Position numbers and translations under genes: made by a program. This document shows positions 8,187-15,576 of a DNA stretch of 64,000 nucleotides, piece after piece; the first letter of the stretch is position 1, and the number at the start of each line of letters is the position of its first letter. Location: the NCBI RefSeq assembly GCF_006715485.1, contig NZ_VFNH01000002.1, positions 930,001 through 994,000 on the forward strand, written 5' to 3'. A model generated the notes under the pieces. The model did no database searches. It was not told the origin of the DNA and was given only the letters and a program-made list of their open reading frames with translations. The stretch comes from Herbaspirillum sp. SJZ107 (lineage in GTDB: Bacteria > Pseudomonadota > Gammaproteobacteria > Burkholderiales > Burkholderiaceae_D).

Positions 8187-11042
8187 TTGTCTGGCCTCTC
8201 CAACGTGTTCACCAACGTTTTCAAGCACACTCTCAAGTTCAGTTGCCTCATGCTGGGCGCGGCGCAGGCGTTTGGGTCGACCCCGAGCCTGAACGGACAG
8301 TCGGGCTACATCAACATGCCGAGCGCATGGACGGAGCCCGACGGGACGTTCAGCGTTGGCTACAGCTTCGACAATCCCTACGGTTCGCTGTGGGTCACCA
8401 GTACCGTCCTGCCTTTCCTCCAGATGACCGGCCGCTACGTGTCCATCAACGGCATTCCGGGCTTCAGCAGCGACCCCAACGCCTACGGCGGCAAGTACGG
8501 CCGCTACAAGGACAAGGTGATCGACGGCAAGCTCAGGCTCTGGGAAGAGAGCAAATGGGCACCGCAGATCGCCGTCGGGCGTACCGACATCTTCGGTACC
8601 GAACTGTTCCGGGGTAACTACATTGTTGCCACCAAGACATTCGGCAGCGCCCGCAATATCGAAGCCAGCATCGGCTACGGCCAGAAGCGGCCGGATGGCC
8701 TGTTTGCCGGCGTGCGCTGGGTACCGCTGTCGGCGCCGCGCTGGGCGGCGGTACTGGAGTACGACGCCAACGACTATTCGAAGGATTTCCAGGCGTCCAA
8801 GACGGCGGCCGGCGCGCGCCGCAAGGGACCTGCCATCGGGCTGGAGTACCGCTGGGGCTGGCTCGGCGCGCAGGTGGCGCGCCACCGTGATCATTTCAGC
8901 GCCAACGCCTTCATGAGCATTCCGTTTTCCGAGCGGGAGTTCATTCCGAAGCTGTTCGAACCCGCCTATTTCCAGCCGAAGCAGGCACCGGCCCGGGTCT
9001 CGGCAGCCGAATGGCAGCAGAGCCCGGCGCATACCGCGGGACTGGTCGATGCGCTGGCCAAGCAGGATTTCAAGAATATCCGGGTCGAGCTGGACGGGAC
9101 GACGCTGCGTCTGGCGCTGACCAATTCCCGGATCTCCAACCTGGGACGCGCGGTCGGCCGTGCCGCCCGTACCGCGCTGGCGTTCGCGCCGGAAGGCACG
9201 CGCAGCCTGCAGATCACCTACACGAAGCTGGAACAGCCGATCGCGACCTACGAATTCCTGGACACCACCAAGCTGACCGATTATCTGACCGGGTTGAGCA
9301 GCCGCGACGATTTCCTGACGACGGTGTCGGTACGTTATTCGACGCCGGCCGACAAGATCGCGGACCGGCAAGAGCTGCTGTCCGCGGTCCGGGAAGAGGG
9401 CAGCATGAAGGTCCAGGTCGGCCGCGACGGCGAAATGGTGCAACTGCTGTCCGAGGACCGTGAGAGCAACCGCCTGAAGATCATGCCGAAAATGGGCTTC
9501 TTCTTCAACGACCCGAGCGGCGCGCTGCGCTACGACCTGGCTGCTGCCGGCGTCTACGACAAGCGCCTGCGGCCGGGCCTGTACATGAACAGCGTGCTGT
9601 GGCTGGACGTGCTCGAAAACGTGTCCGGCGTGACCCAGAAGTCGAACAGTCTGCTGCCGCACGTGCGTACCGACGTTGCCGAGTACAAGCGCGGCAGCCG
9701 CTTCAAGGTCAACCGGCTGATGCTGAACCAGTATCTGAATCCGGACGAACGGGTCTATGCGCGCCTGTCCGGCGGCCTGTACGAGGAAATGTACCGCGGC
9801 GTCGGGGGACAGGTGCTGTATCTGCCGCGCGACAGCCGTTGGGCAACCGACTTGTCGATCGATGCCTTGCAGCAGCGCGACTTCAAGGGCCTGCTCGGCA
9901 AGCGCGATTACCAGACCGTCACCGCGATCGCGGCGCTGCATTACAAGCTGCCTTACGATATTACCGTGACGGCCCGCGCAGGACGCTTCCTGGCGCGCGA
10001 TGAAGGCGTGCGCATGGAGTTCAAGCGCCGTTTCGCTTCCGGCATGGAAATCGGGGCCTGGTATACGAAGACCAACGGCAACGACATCACCACGCCGGGC
10101 ACGCCTTCCAAACCCTATAACGACCGCGGTGTGTTCCTGTCGATCCCGCTGAACATCATGCTCCCGCTCGACAGCCAGGCGAATGCCGGCCTGTCGATCT
10201 CGCCATGGACGCGCGACGTCGGCCAGATGGTTGCCAGCCCGGGCGATTTGTACGACATGATGGAACAGCCGCGCCGCGACATGACCAGCTACGATGGGCT
10301 GGGCAATTTTGCCGAGCGCGCCGACGAGCAGAACCTGCCCGCCGTGGTGCGCCCGAGCCGCCCGATGGCCAATCCGTGGCCGGCCTTCCGCCAGCGGATC
10401 GAGCAATCCGTTTCGACCACGCCGACGCTGCCGCAATGGGCAAACGGCGCGTTGCTGGGCAGCGGCGCGCTGGCGGCAGGCGCATTGCTGGATCGACCGG
10501 TTGACCGCTTCATGCGCAAGCACGCCGGTTCCGGCATCACCCGTGCCTGGGGTAACGTCGGCAAGGCGCTGCCGGTTGCACTGGCCGGCGCATCGGGCGC
10601 CGCCGTCGCGTTCGGCGATGCGCGCATGCAGAATATCGGCATCATTTCGCTGGAGTCGATTGCGGGCGCCATCGCCGTGTCGGAAACGGCCAAACGCATC
10701 GTCGGACGCGCACGGCCGGACGAAAACCTGGGGCAATGGGAGCGTGCGCCGAAACGTTCGGATTCATCGTTCCCGTCGAATCACAGCACGATCGCTTTCG
10801 CGGCGGTGACGCCGTTCGCCCAGGAGTACGACGCGCCGTGGCTGTACGGACTGGCCGCTGCCGGCGCCATGGGCCGTACCGCCAACCGGCAGCACTGGGT
10901 ATCCGACGTGGTCGCCGGCGGCCTGGTGGGTTATGCGATGGGAAGCTGGCTGTGGCAGTCGCAGAGGACCAACCGGCCGTCGAGTTTCGCCATCACCCCG
11001 TCGCCCAAGCAGATCAGCGTCGCATGGACGGGCACTTACTGA
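8187..11042 (+). CDS. YjbH-domain outer-membrane-type protein fused to a PAP2 phosphatase
   Basis: About 951 residues from a TTG; a GTG at 8205 is an equal candidate, and neither has a clear ribosome binding site. A signal-peptide-like segment (LKFSCLMLGAAQAFG) is followed by about 700 residues resembling YjbH, starting with the typical PSLNGQSGYINMPSAW. From about residue 760 a second domain carries all three PAP2 phosphatase motifs: KRIVGRARP near 836, PSNHS near 863 and GRTANRQHWVSD near 896, with His866 and His903 as likely catalytic residues. YjbH proteins belong to exopolysaccharide operons. PAP2 enzymes remove phosphate from lipid carriers such as undecaprenyl diphosphate. The fusion may act in polymer export or carrier recycling; this is inference. 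Confidence 0.82.
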   Translation: MSGLSNVFTNVFKHTLKFSCLMLGAAQAFGSTPSLNGQSGYINMPSAWTEPDGTFSVGYSFDNPYGSLWVTSTVLPFLQMTGRYVSINGIPGFSSDPNAYGGKYGRYKDKVIDGKLRLWEESKWAPQIAVGRTDIFGTELFRGNYIVATKTFGSARNIEASIGYGQKRPDGLFAGVRWVPLSAPRWAAVLEYDANDYSKDFQASKTAAGARRKGPAIGLEYRWGWLGAQVARHRDHFSANAFMSIPFSEREFIPKLFEPAYFQPKQAPARVSAAEWQQSPAHTAGLVDALAKQDFKNIRVELDGTTLRLALTNSRISNLGRAVGRAARTALAFAPEGTRSLQITYTKLEQPIATYEFLDTTKLTDYLTGLSSRDDFLTTVSVRYSTPADKIADRQELLSAVREEGSMKVQVGRDGEMVQLLSEDRESNRLKIMPKMGFFFNDPSGALRYDLAAAGVYDKRLRPGLYMNSVLWLDVLENVSGVTQKSNSLLPHVRTDVAEYKRGSRFKVNRLMLNQYLNPDERVYARLSGGLYEEMYRGVGGQVLYLPRDSRWATDLSIDALQQRDFKGLLGKRDYQTVTAIAALHYKLPYDITVTARAGRFLARDEGVRMEFKRRFASGMEIGAWYTKTNGNDITTPGTPSKPYNDRGVFLSIPLNIMLPLDSQANAGLSISPWTRDVGQMVASPGDLYDMMEQPRRDMTSYDGLGNFAERADEQNLPAVVRPSRPMANPWPAFRQRIEQSVSTTPTLPQWANGALLGSGALAAGALLDRPVDRFMRKHAGSGITRAWGNVGKALPVALAGASGAAVAFGDARMQNIGIISLESIAGAIAVSETAKRIVGRARPDENLGQWERAPKRSDSSFPSNHSTIAFAAVTPFAQEYDAPWLYGLAAAGAMGRTANRQHWVSDVVAGGLVGYAMGSWLWQSQRTNRPSSFAITPSPKQISVAWTGTY

Positions 11043-11065
11043 TCGCCTGAGCGCCTGGGAAGCGC

Positions 11066-11100
11066 AAAAAAAATTGGCCGCGATTGCGGCCAATTTTTTT
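11066..11100. terminator. Bidirectional intrinsic terminator between yjbH-PAP2 and the yjbE-like gene
   Basis: An 8-bp stem TTGGCCGC / GCGGCCAA with loop GATT is flanked by an A-run on the left and a T-run on the right, so it works in both directions. It sits 23 bases past the YjbH-PAP2 stop and 34 bases past the convergent small gene's stop. Confidence 0.88.
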
Positions 11101-11134
11101 ACCTCGATCACGGGCAGGGATGCCCGTCGAACGA

Positions 11135-11422
11135 TTAGTGGTGGGTGGTGGTCGAGTGGTTGGTGGTCGAGTCGCTGTCCGAAGCAGCAACAGCGACGGC
11201 AGCCACGGCCACGCCGATAGCAACAGCGGCGCCGGTCGACAGGCCAGCAACGGTGGTGCCACCGAAGAAGCCGCCGCTCGATGCGGTGCCAGCAGCAGCG
11301 GTACCGGTGGTGCCGGTAGCAGCGGTGCCGGTTTGACCAGCAGCGGTATTGGCAGCTTCTTGTGCGAACACTTGTGCCGACAGCAGGCTCAGGATTGCGC
11401 CGGTAACGAGAAGTTTTTTCAT
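11135..11422 (-). CDS. Small secreted Ala/Gly/Thr-rich protein, YjbE-like
   Basis: A 95-residue protein with a clean signal peptide (MKKLLVTGAILSLLSAQVFA) and a low-complexity mature part: Ala-Gly-Thr repeats, a hydrophobic Gly/Ala/Val stretch, and a Ser/Thr/His tail (SDSTTNHSTTTHH). The ribosome binding site AAAGGATCC precedes the ATG. Size, signal peptide and Thr-rich tail resemble YjbE of the enterobacterial yjbEFGH exopolysaccharide operon, and its neighbour is a YjbH protein, so a shared role in an extracellular matrix is plausible. No conserved catalytic residue is visible. The family link is from pattern memory, not a search. Confidence 0.7.
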   Translation of the reverse strand: MKKLLVTGAILSLLSAQVFAQEAANTAAGQTGTAATGTTGTAAAGTASSGGFFGGTTVAGLSTGAAVAIGVAVAAVAVAASDSDSTTNHSTTTHH

Positions 11423-11479
11423 CTTTGGATCCTTTGTTTCAATTGAGGGGTATCTGCAGCAATATCACGTTGCTAAATC

Positions 11480-11485
11480 ATTATA
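11480..11485 (-). promoter_or_regulatory. Candidate -10 element for the yjbE-like gene
   Basis: On the minus strand this reads TATAAT, a perfect sigma-70 -10 hexamer 58 bases upstream of the small gene's ATG. The matching -35 position (GTGCTA) is poor, so an activator may be needed. The rest of the 11423-11713 gap is AT-rich with no ORF that looks coding. Confidence 0.45.
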
Positions 11486-11713
11486 GCAAGTTAATGTTGC
11501 CGTAGCACACTGTAGGGCAGCCAAGCGGCAGCCTCGACGGCAAGTGTGACGAAGATTCCACTTGTCCGCAACACATTAGTGTACAGTAAATAGTTTTAAA
11601 TAATCCCGATTTGTAATAACGGTGGCAGCTTGTTCTGAAACTGTTGTAGATTTTCGTTTTTTTTAAAGTCCCGCGGCAGTCGCAAGCCAGCCGTATCGGG
11701 ACCCGCGCAAGTG

Positions 11714-13021
11714 CTAGCGCGCCACTTCTTCGACGTTGACCTCGTCGCTCCAGGCCGACTGCATCCGGTAGGACTTCTGGACAGTTGGCGCCGGCTCCTT
11801 GTGTGCCTGGCCGTTCCCCAACCATTGGGTCAGCATGCTCCTGCACCTGGCCTGTACCGGCGTGACGAGCCGCTCCTGCACGATGAGTGCGCCGACCACG
11901 ATCAGCGCGACATACACAGGGTAGAGATAGAGCACGGGCTCGATATCCCTGCTTGCCGAAATAATACTGCCGATCCCTTGCGTGCCTGCCTGTCCAGCGA
12001 ACGCGGCCCGGACGACCTGTTCGATTTTTTCGAGTACATGGAAGGCCGAGGCGTGCAGGATGAAAATCGACAGCGAGGCTTTGCCAAGGCGTGCCGACCA
12101 GCGCGTATTCAGGGCCGAAGCGGCCGGCCCGGCGAATGCCGCCAGCCAGACGATTGCCAGGGCCGCAGGGAAATAGAAGCCGTTCCTGAGAATGTGGAGC
12201 TGCTGGCCAGGATATTGCAGCTTCAGGTAGACGGCAGCGGCGGCGGTCGCCACGATCAGGAGCAGGCATCCCTGCTTTTCCGCGGCACCGAGCACGCCGG
12301 CGCCGTTGCTGCGCCTGGCATAGGCCGCGTACAGCGGAATCCCCGCCAGGAACAATGGCAGTCGGAGAATCGGGTTGCGATGCAGCAGGCCGTCGATCAG
12401 TACGCTGTTGTCGTCGAATAGCTGTGCCAGGATGCCGGGCAAGGAAAACAATACCCAGAGGCCGGCCAGCAGGACAAGCGGTTGCCTGAACTTGTACAGG
12501 GATATGCCCAGATAGGGGAAAACGATATAGAAAAACATCAGCGCCGACAGCGACCAGGAGGGGCCGTTCAGGATCTGATAAAAGGGATTCCATGCATGCA
12601 GCAGCAAGAGATGCGACGCGATACCGGCAACCAGCTCGTTGGTTTCCAGAGGGCGTTCCGCAGGATCGAACAAGCCTGCCGGTACCAGAATGCTGCCGGT
12701 CTTGTAGATCTGCACAAGACTGATCGAAAAGGCAACGACAAATCCGACCATATGCAGCGGATAGAGTGTCGAAAAACGCGCAATCCAGAACGATTTCTTT
12801 TTGAAACCCTGCTGCTTGCTCTGCGTGCCGAAGTACACGTGCGTCAGCAGAAAGCCGGACAGTACGAAGAAGGTGCCCGTTACCATATTGCCGAGGTCGA
12901 GGATGGAACCGATCAGGCTGTTTGGCGCGAAGTACTCGGATTGTGTATGAAAGACCACCAGGTAGACCGCGAGAAAAAAGCGCAACCAGTCGAGTGCCCA
13001 AAAGTTTTTACTGTCTTTCAT
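11714..13021 (-). CDS. Acyltransferase 3 family membrane protein
   Basis: From the ATG at 13021 the protein has 435 residues; a GTG at 13078 would add 19. It begins with the family's first helix and motif (LDWLRFFLAVYLVVFHTQ), then NMVTGTFFVLSGFLLTHVYF, and shows about ten membrane segments with a soluble C-terminal tail. Members move acyl groups, usually acetyl, across the inner membrane onto sugars of O-antigen, capsule or exopolysaccharide. Next to the rhamnose and YjbH genes, O-acetylation of the local polymer is the likely role. The candidate catalytic His is in VVFHTQ near residue 23. Confidence 0.85.
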   Translation of the reverse strand: MKDSKNFWALDWLRFFLAVYLVVFHTQSEYFAPNSLIGSILDLGNMVTGTFFVLSGFLLTHVYFGTQSKQQGFKKKSFWIARFSTLYPLHMVGFVVAFSISLVQIYKTGSILVPAGLFDPAERPLETNELVAGIASHLLLLHAWNPFYQILNGPSWSLSALMFFYIVFPYLGISLYKFRQPLVLLAGLWVLFSLPGILAQLFDDNSVLIDGLLHRNPILRLPLFLAGIPLYAAYARRSNGAGVLGAAEKQGCLLLIVATAAAAVYLKLQYPGQQLHILRNGFYFPAALAIVWLAAFAGPAASALNTRWSARLGKASLSIFILHASAFHVLEKIEQVVRAAFAGQAGTQGIGSIISASRDIEPVLYLYPVYVALIVVGALIVQERLVTPVQARCRSMLTQWLGNGQAHKEPAPTVQKSYRMQSAWSDEVNVEEVAR

Positions 13022-13329
13022 CGGTGTAGATGATATTTGCGATCGATAAAAGTTAATTGTAGCAATAAATTTCCTCACGGAAAATTGATGGAAGGTTAAC
13101 TTGCATGCTATATGTAAAAATCTGTGGTGAAAATACGACCAAAGTTTGTAGTAATGGAATAAGAGTGAATCTTTTTGCTTTAATTTCCACTGTAATATTC
13201 ACAAAAATCCACTTTTTTGTATCTTCCGGTATTTCTTCCTTGCCTTTTTTTAACCCTTTAGGTAATGTCAATACGGTATTGCTGAACAAGCACTGAATAT
13301 GTAGCGCTGAAACTGATTCGAATTGTCCG
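13022..13329. other. AT-rich divergent intergenic region
   Basis: About 308 bases between the divergent acyltransferase and SGNH-hydrolase genes. It is far richer in A+T than its surroundings, with many A and T runs. A 63-codon plus-strand frame (13105-13296) has no ribosome binding site or family signature and is not called. Promoters for both genes must lie here, but no clean -35/-10 pair stood out. Confidence 0.6.
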
Positions 13330-14130
13330 ATGAACTCCAATAGTAAATATTCAAACTTGTATAAAAATTATCAGAAGTCGGTAATCAAAGCCTGTTTCGG
13401 AAAATTCGCATTACTCGCCATCGGCGCTGCCCTGGCTGCATGTGGCGGAGGCGGCAGTGCCGGCACCGCGCCGGCGGCGCCCGCTCCGACCGTGCCGGCC
13501 GCGCCGCCGCAATCGATCGCCAAGGGCGTCTGGGTGGTCATGGGATCTTCGACCGCGTCGGGGAAGGGGGCACCGGAAGGCAAGGGATGGGTGAACGTCG
13601 TGGGTACGGCGTATGCAAACCGCCTGACCGAGATCGCCAACCTGGCGACCCCCGGTTCGGTGACCTACCAGGGCCTCAGCAGTGCATCGACGCCGCCCGC
13701 CGGCCGTCCGGCACCGGATCCGGCGCGGAATATCGACCAGGCCTTGTCACGCAAGCCGGTCGCACTGTTTCTGGCTTATCCGAGCAACGACGTCCTGTCC
13801 GGCTACAGCAATGATGAAGTCGTCAACAACCTCCTCGCCATCCGTTCCGCGGCCAAGGCGAATCAGGTGGCGGTTCTGGTCCTTTCGATACAGCCGCGGC
13901 AAGTCAACGATGCGCAACGCGCGCAGTTGCTGAATATTCACGCGCGCCTGTCGGCTGCGGTCGGCCCCTGCTATGTCGACATTTACAGCAAGCTGTCGAC
14001 GGCGGGCGGATTGCTTCTGCCGCAGTACGACTCCGGGGACGGTATCCACCCGAACGAAGCCGGACACCAGGTGATTGCCGCCACCGTCCAGCAGGTCGTC
14101 GACAGCGGAAAGTGCGTGGTATTGCAGTGA
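13330..14130 (+). CDS. SGNH/GDSL hydrolase lipoprotein
   Basis: A 266-residue protein with an N-terminal membrane segment ending in the lipobox LAAC (Cys38), then a Gly and Ala/Pro linker. The hydrolase core shows a block I-like MGSST near residue 72 with the likely nucleophile Ser, a YPSND segment with Asn153 in the block III position, and DGIHPNEAGH with Asp237 and His240. This matches the Ser/Asp-His arrangement of SGNH esterases. It is probably anchored in the outer membrane and may deacetylate or trim the polysaccharide acetylated by the divergent acyltransferase; that pairing is inferred from adjacency. A terminator follows. Confidence 0.82.
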   Translation: MNSNSKYSNLYKNYQKSVIKACFGKFALLAIGAALAACGGGGSAGTAPAAPAPTVPAAPPQSIAKGVWVVMGSSTASGKGAPEGKGWVNVVGTAYANRLTEIANLATPGSVTYQGLSSASTPPAGRPAPDPARNIDQALSRKPVALFLAYPSNDVLSGYSNDEVVNNLLAIRSAAKANQVAVLVLSIQPRQVNDAQRAQLLNIHARLSAAVGPCYVDIYSKLSTAGGLLLPQYDSGDGIHPNEAGHQVIAATVQQVVDSGKCVVLQ

Positions 14131-14135
14131 TTGGC

Positions 14136-14165
14136 ATAAAAGGGCGGGAATTCACGCCCTTTTAT
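14136..14165 (+). terminator. Intrinsic terminator after the SGNH-hydrolase gene
   Basis: A perfect 11-bp inverted repeat (ATAAAAGGGCG / CGCCCTTTTAT) around an 8-base loop starts 6 bases after the stop. The T-run is part of the stem. It isolates the polysaccharide genes from flhB. Confidence 0.75.
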
Positions 14166-14246
14166 GGCGATGGATGTGCAGGCCCATCTGGAATAATCCC
14201 ATTCTGATCAAGAACCGGTAGTCCGCCGGTTTCGCAGGAGTCCAGG

Positions 14247-15443
14247 ATGGCGGAAGCCAGCAACGCAGAAAAGACCGAACCAGCGTCACAACGGCGCCTC
14301 GACCAGGCGCGCAAGGAAGGCGACATACCGCGTTCGCGCGAGATCGGCACGTTCACCGTGCTGATGACGGCAGGCGCCGGGCTTTGGGTGACGGGCGACA
14401 GCCTGGTCGCGAAGCTTTCCGCCGTGGTGGAGCATGGGCTGTCGCTCGACCGCGAACAGATCTACAACCCGGCCGTGCTGATCGAGCGCGTGACCGCCGA
14501 TTTCATCAGCATCCTGCTGGCCTGCCTGCCGCTGGCCGGCGCCATCATCCTGGTGATGCTGGCCTCGCCGATGCTGATCGGCGGCTGGAATTTCAGCGCC
14601 AAGTCCTTCATGCCGAATTTCGGCAAGCTCAACCCCATGCGCGGGCTGGGCAACATGGTGTCGACCCATTCGCTGGTGGAACTGCTGAAGGCGGTTGCCA
14701 AGGCGCTGCTGGTCGGCGCCGTGGCCTGGTATATCGTGATCAGCCAGAAGGATGCCGTGATCGGCCTGGCGGCCGAGCCCTTCGGCACCGCCGCGCCGCA
14801 CCTGGGCAGCCTGATCGCCAAGGCCTTTCTCACCATGGTCGGTGCACTCGGTGCGATCGCGATCCTGGACGGTCCCTATCAACTCTGGCATTACGCCAAC
14901 AAACTGAAGATGACGCGCCAGGAAGTCATCCAGGAATCCAAGGAATCGGACGGCAATCCGCAAATCAAGGGCAAGATCCGCCAGTTGCAGCGCGAGATGG
15001 CGCGCAAGCGCATGATGTCGAACGTGCCGACCGCGGACGTGGTCGTGACCAACCCGACCCACTTCGCGGTGGCGCTGAAGTACGGGGAAGGGCAGCGCGG
15101 CGCACCGCGCGTGGTGGCCAAGGGTACCGACGAGGTCGCGGCAAAGATCCGCGAGATCGCGAAAGAGAACAAGGTGGCGCTGCTGGAAGCCCCGGCGCTG
15201 GCGCGTGCGCTCTATAAACACACCGACATCGACGACGAGATCCCGGAAGCGCTGTACTCGGCGGTGGCCGAGGTGCTGGCCTATGTCTACCAGCTGCGCG
15301 CCTACACCAAGGGCACGACCGACCAGTATCCGGACCGTCCGCAAAAACTGCCGGTGCCGCCGGAGCTCGACCCGTTCAACCCGGCTTCGCAGCGCGCCAA
15401 CGAGCAGGGCGCTAGCAAGCCGCCACCGGGCAGCCTGCAGTGA
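14247..15443 (+). CDS. flhB: Flagellar type III export switch protein FlhB
   Basis: A 398-residue protein with CAGGAGTCCAGG before the ATG. The N-terminal half holds four membrane segments; the C-terminal cytoplasmic half holds the self-cleavage motif NPTH at residues 269-272, the same numbering as the enterobacterial protein. FlhB sits in the export gate with FlhA, FliP, FliQ and FliR and switches export from hook-type to filament-type substrates after contact with FliK. A C-terminal paralogue of it is encoded at 61264-61623. It opens the flh block and is followed by flhA after a 133-base gap containing a bulged hairpin (about 15482-15501). Confidence 0.97.
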   Translation: MAEASNAEKTEPASQRRLDQARKEGDIPRSREIGTFTVLMTAGAGLWVTGDSLVAKLSAVVEHGLSLDREQIYNPAVLIERVTADFISILLACLPLAGAIILVMLASPMLIGGWNFSAKSFMPNFGKLNPMRGLGNMVSTHSLVELLKAVAKALLVGAVAWYIVISQKDAVIGLAAEPFGTAAPHLGSLIAKAFLTMVGALGAIAILDGPYQLWHYANKLKMTRQEVIQESKESDGNPQIKGKIRQLQREMARKRMMSNVPTADVVVTNPTHFAVALKYGEGQRGAPRVVAKGTDEVAAKIREIAKENKVALLEAPALARALYKHTDIDDEIPEALYSAVAEVLAYVYQLRAYTKGTTDQYPDRPQKLPVPPELDPFNPASQRANEQGASKPPPGSLQ

Positions 15444-15576
15444 CGCAGCGATGAAATAGGGCGGTTTTTCCCGTCTGCTCAGCCCATGGTTTCCACTGGG
15501 CATCAGTAATAATGTTGTTTATGGGTAAGCTTAATGCTTGCAGGCACCAACAACATCACTGATCGACGGGGTACGA

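Noticed and set aside
6504-10736. A 1410-codon minus-strand open frame opposite rfbD, rfbA, rfbC and yjbH-PAP2
   Set aside because: It is antisense to well-supported genes, has no family signature, and is rich in His, Gln, Arg and Val as expected for a shadow of GC-rich coding sequence.
13105-13296. A 63-codon plus-strand ORF in the AT-rich gap
   Set aside because: No ribosome binding site, no recognisable motif; AT-rich sequence with hydrophobic codons by chance.
15482-15501. Hairpin between flhB and flhA as a terminator
   Set aside because: The stem has a bulge and is not followed by a T-run; flhB and flhA are normally co-transcribed.
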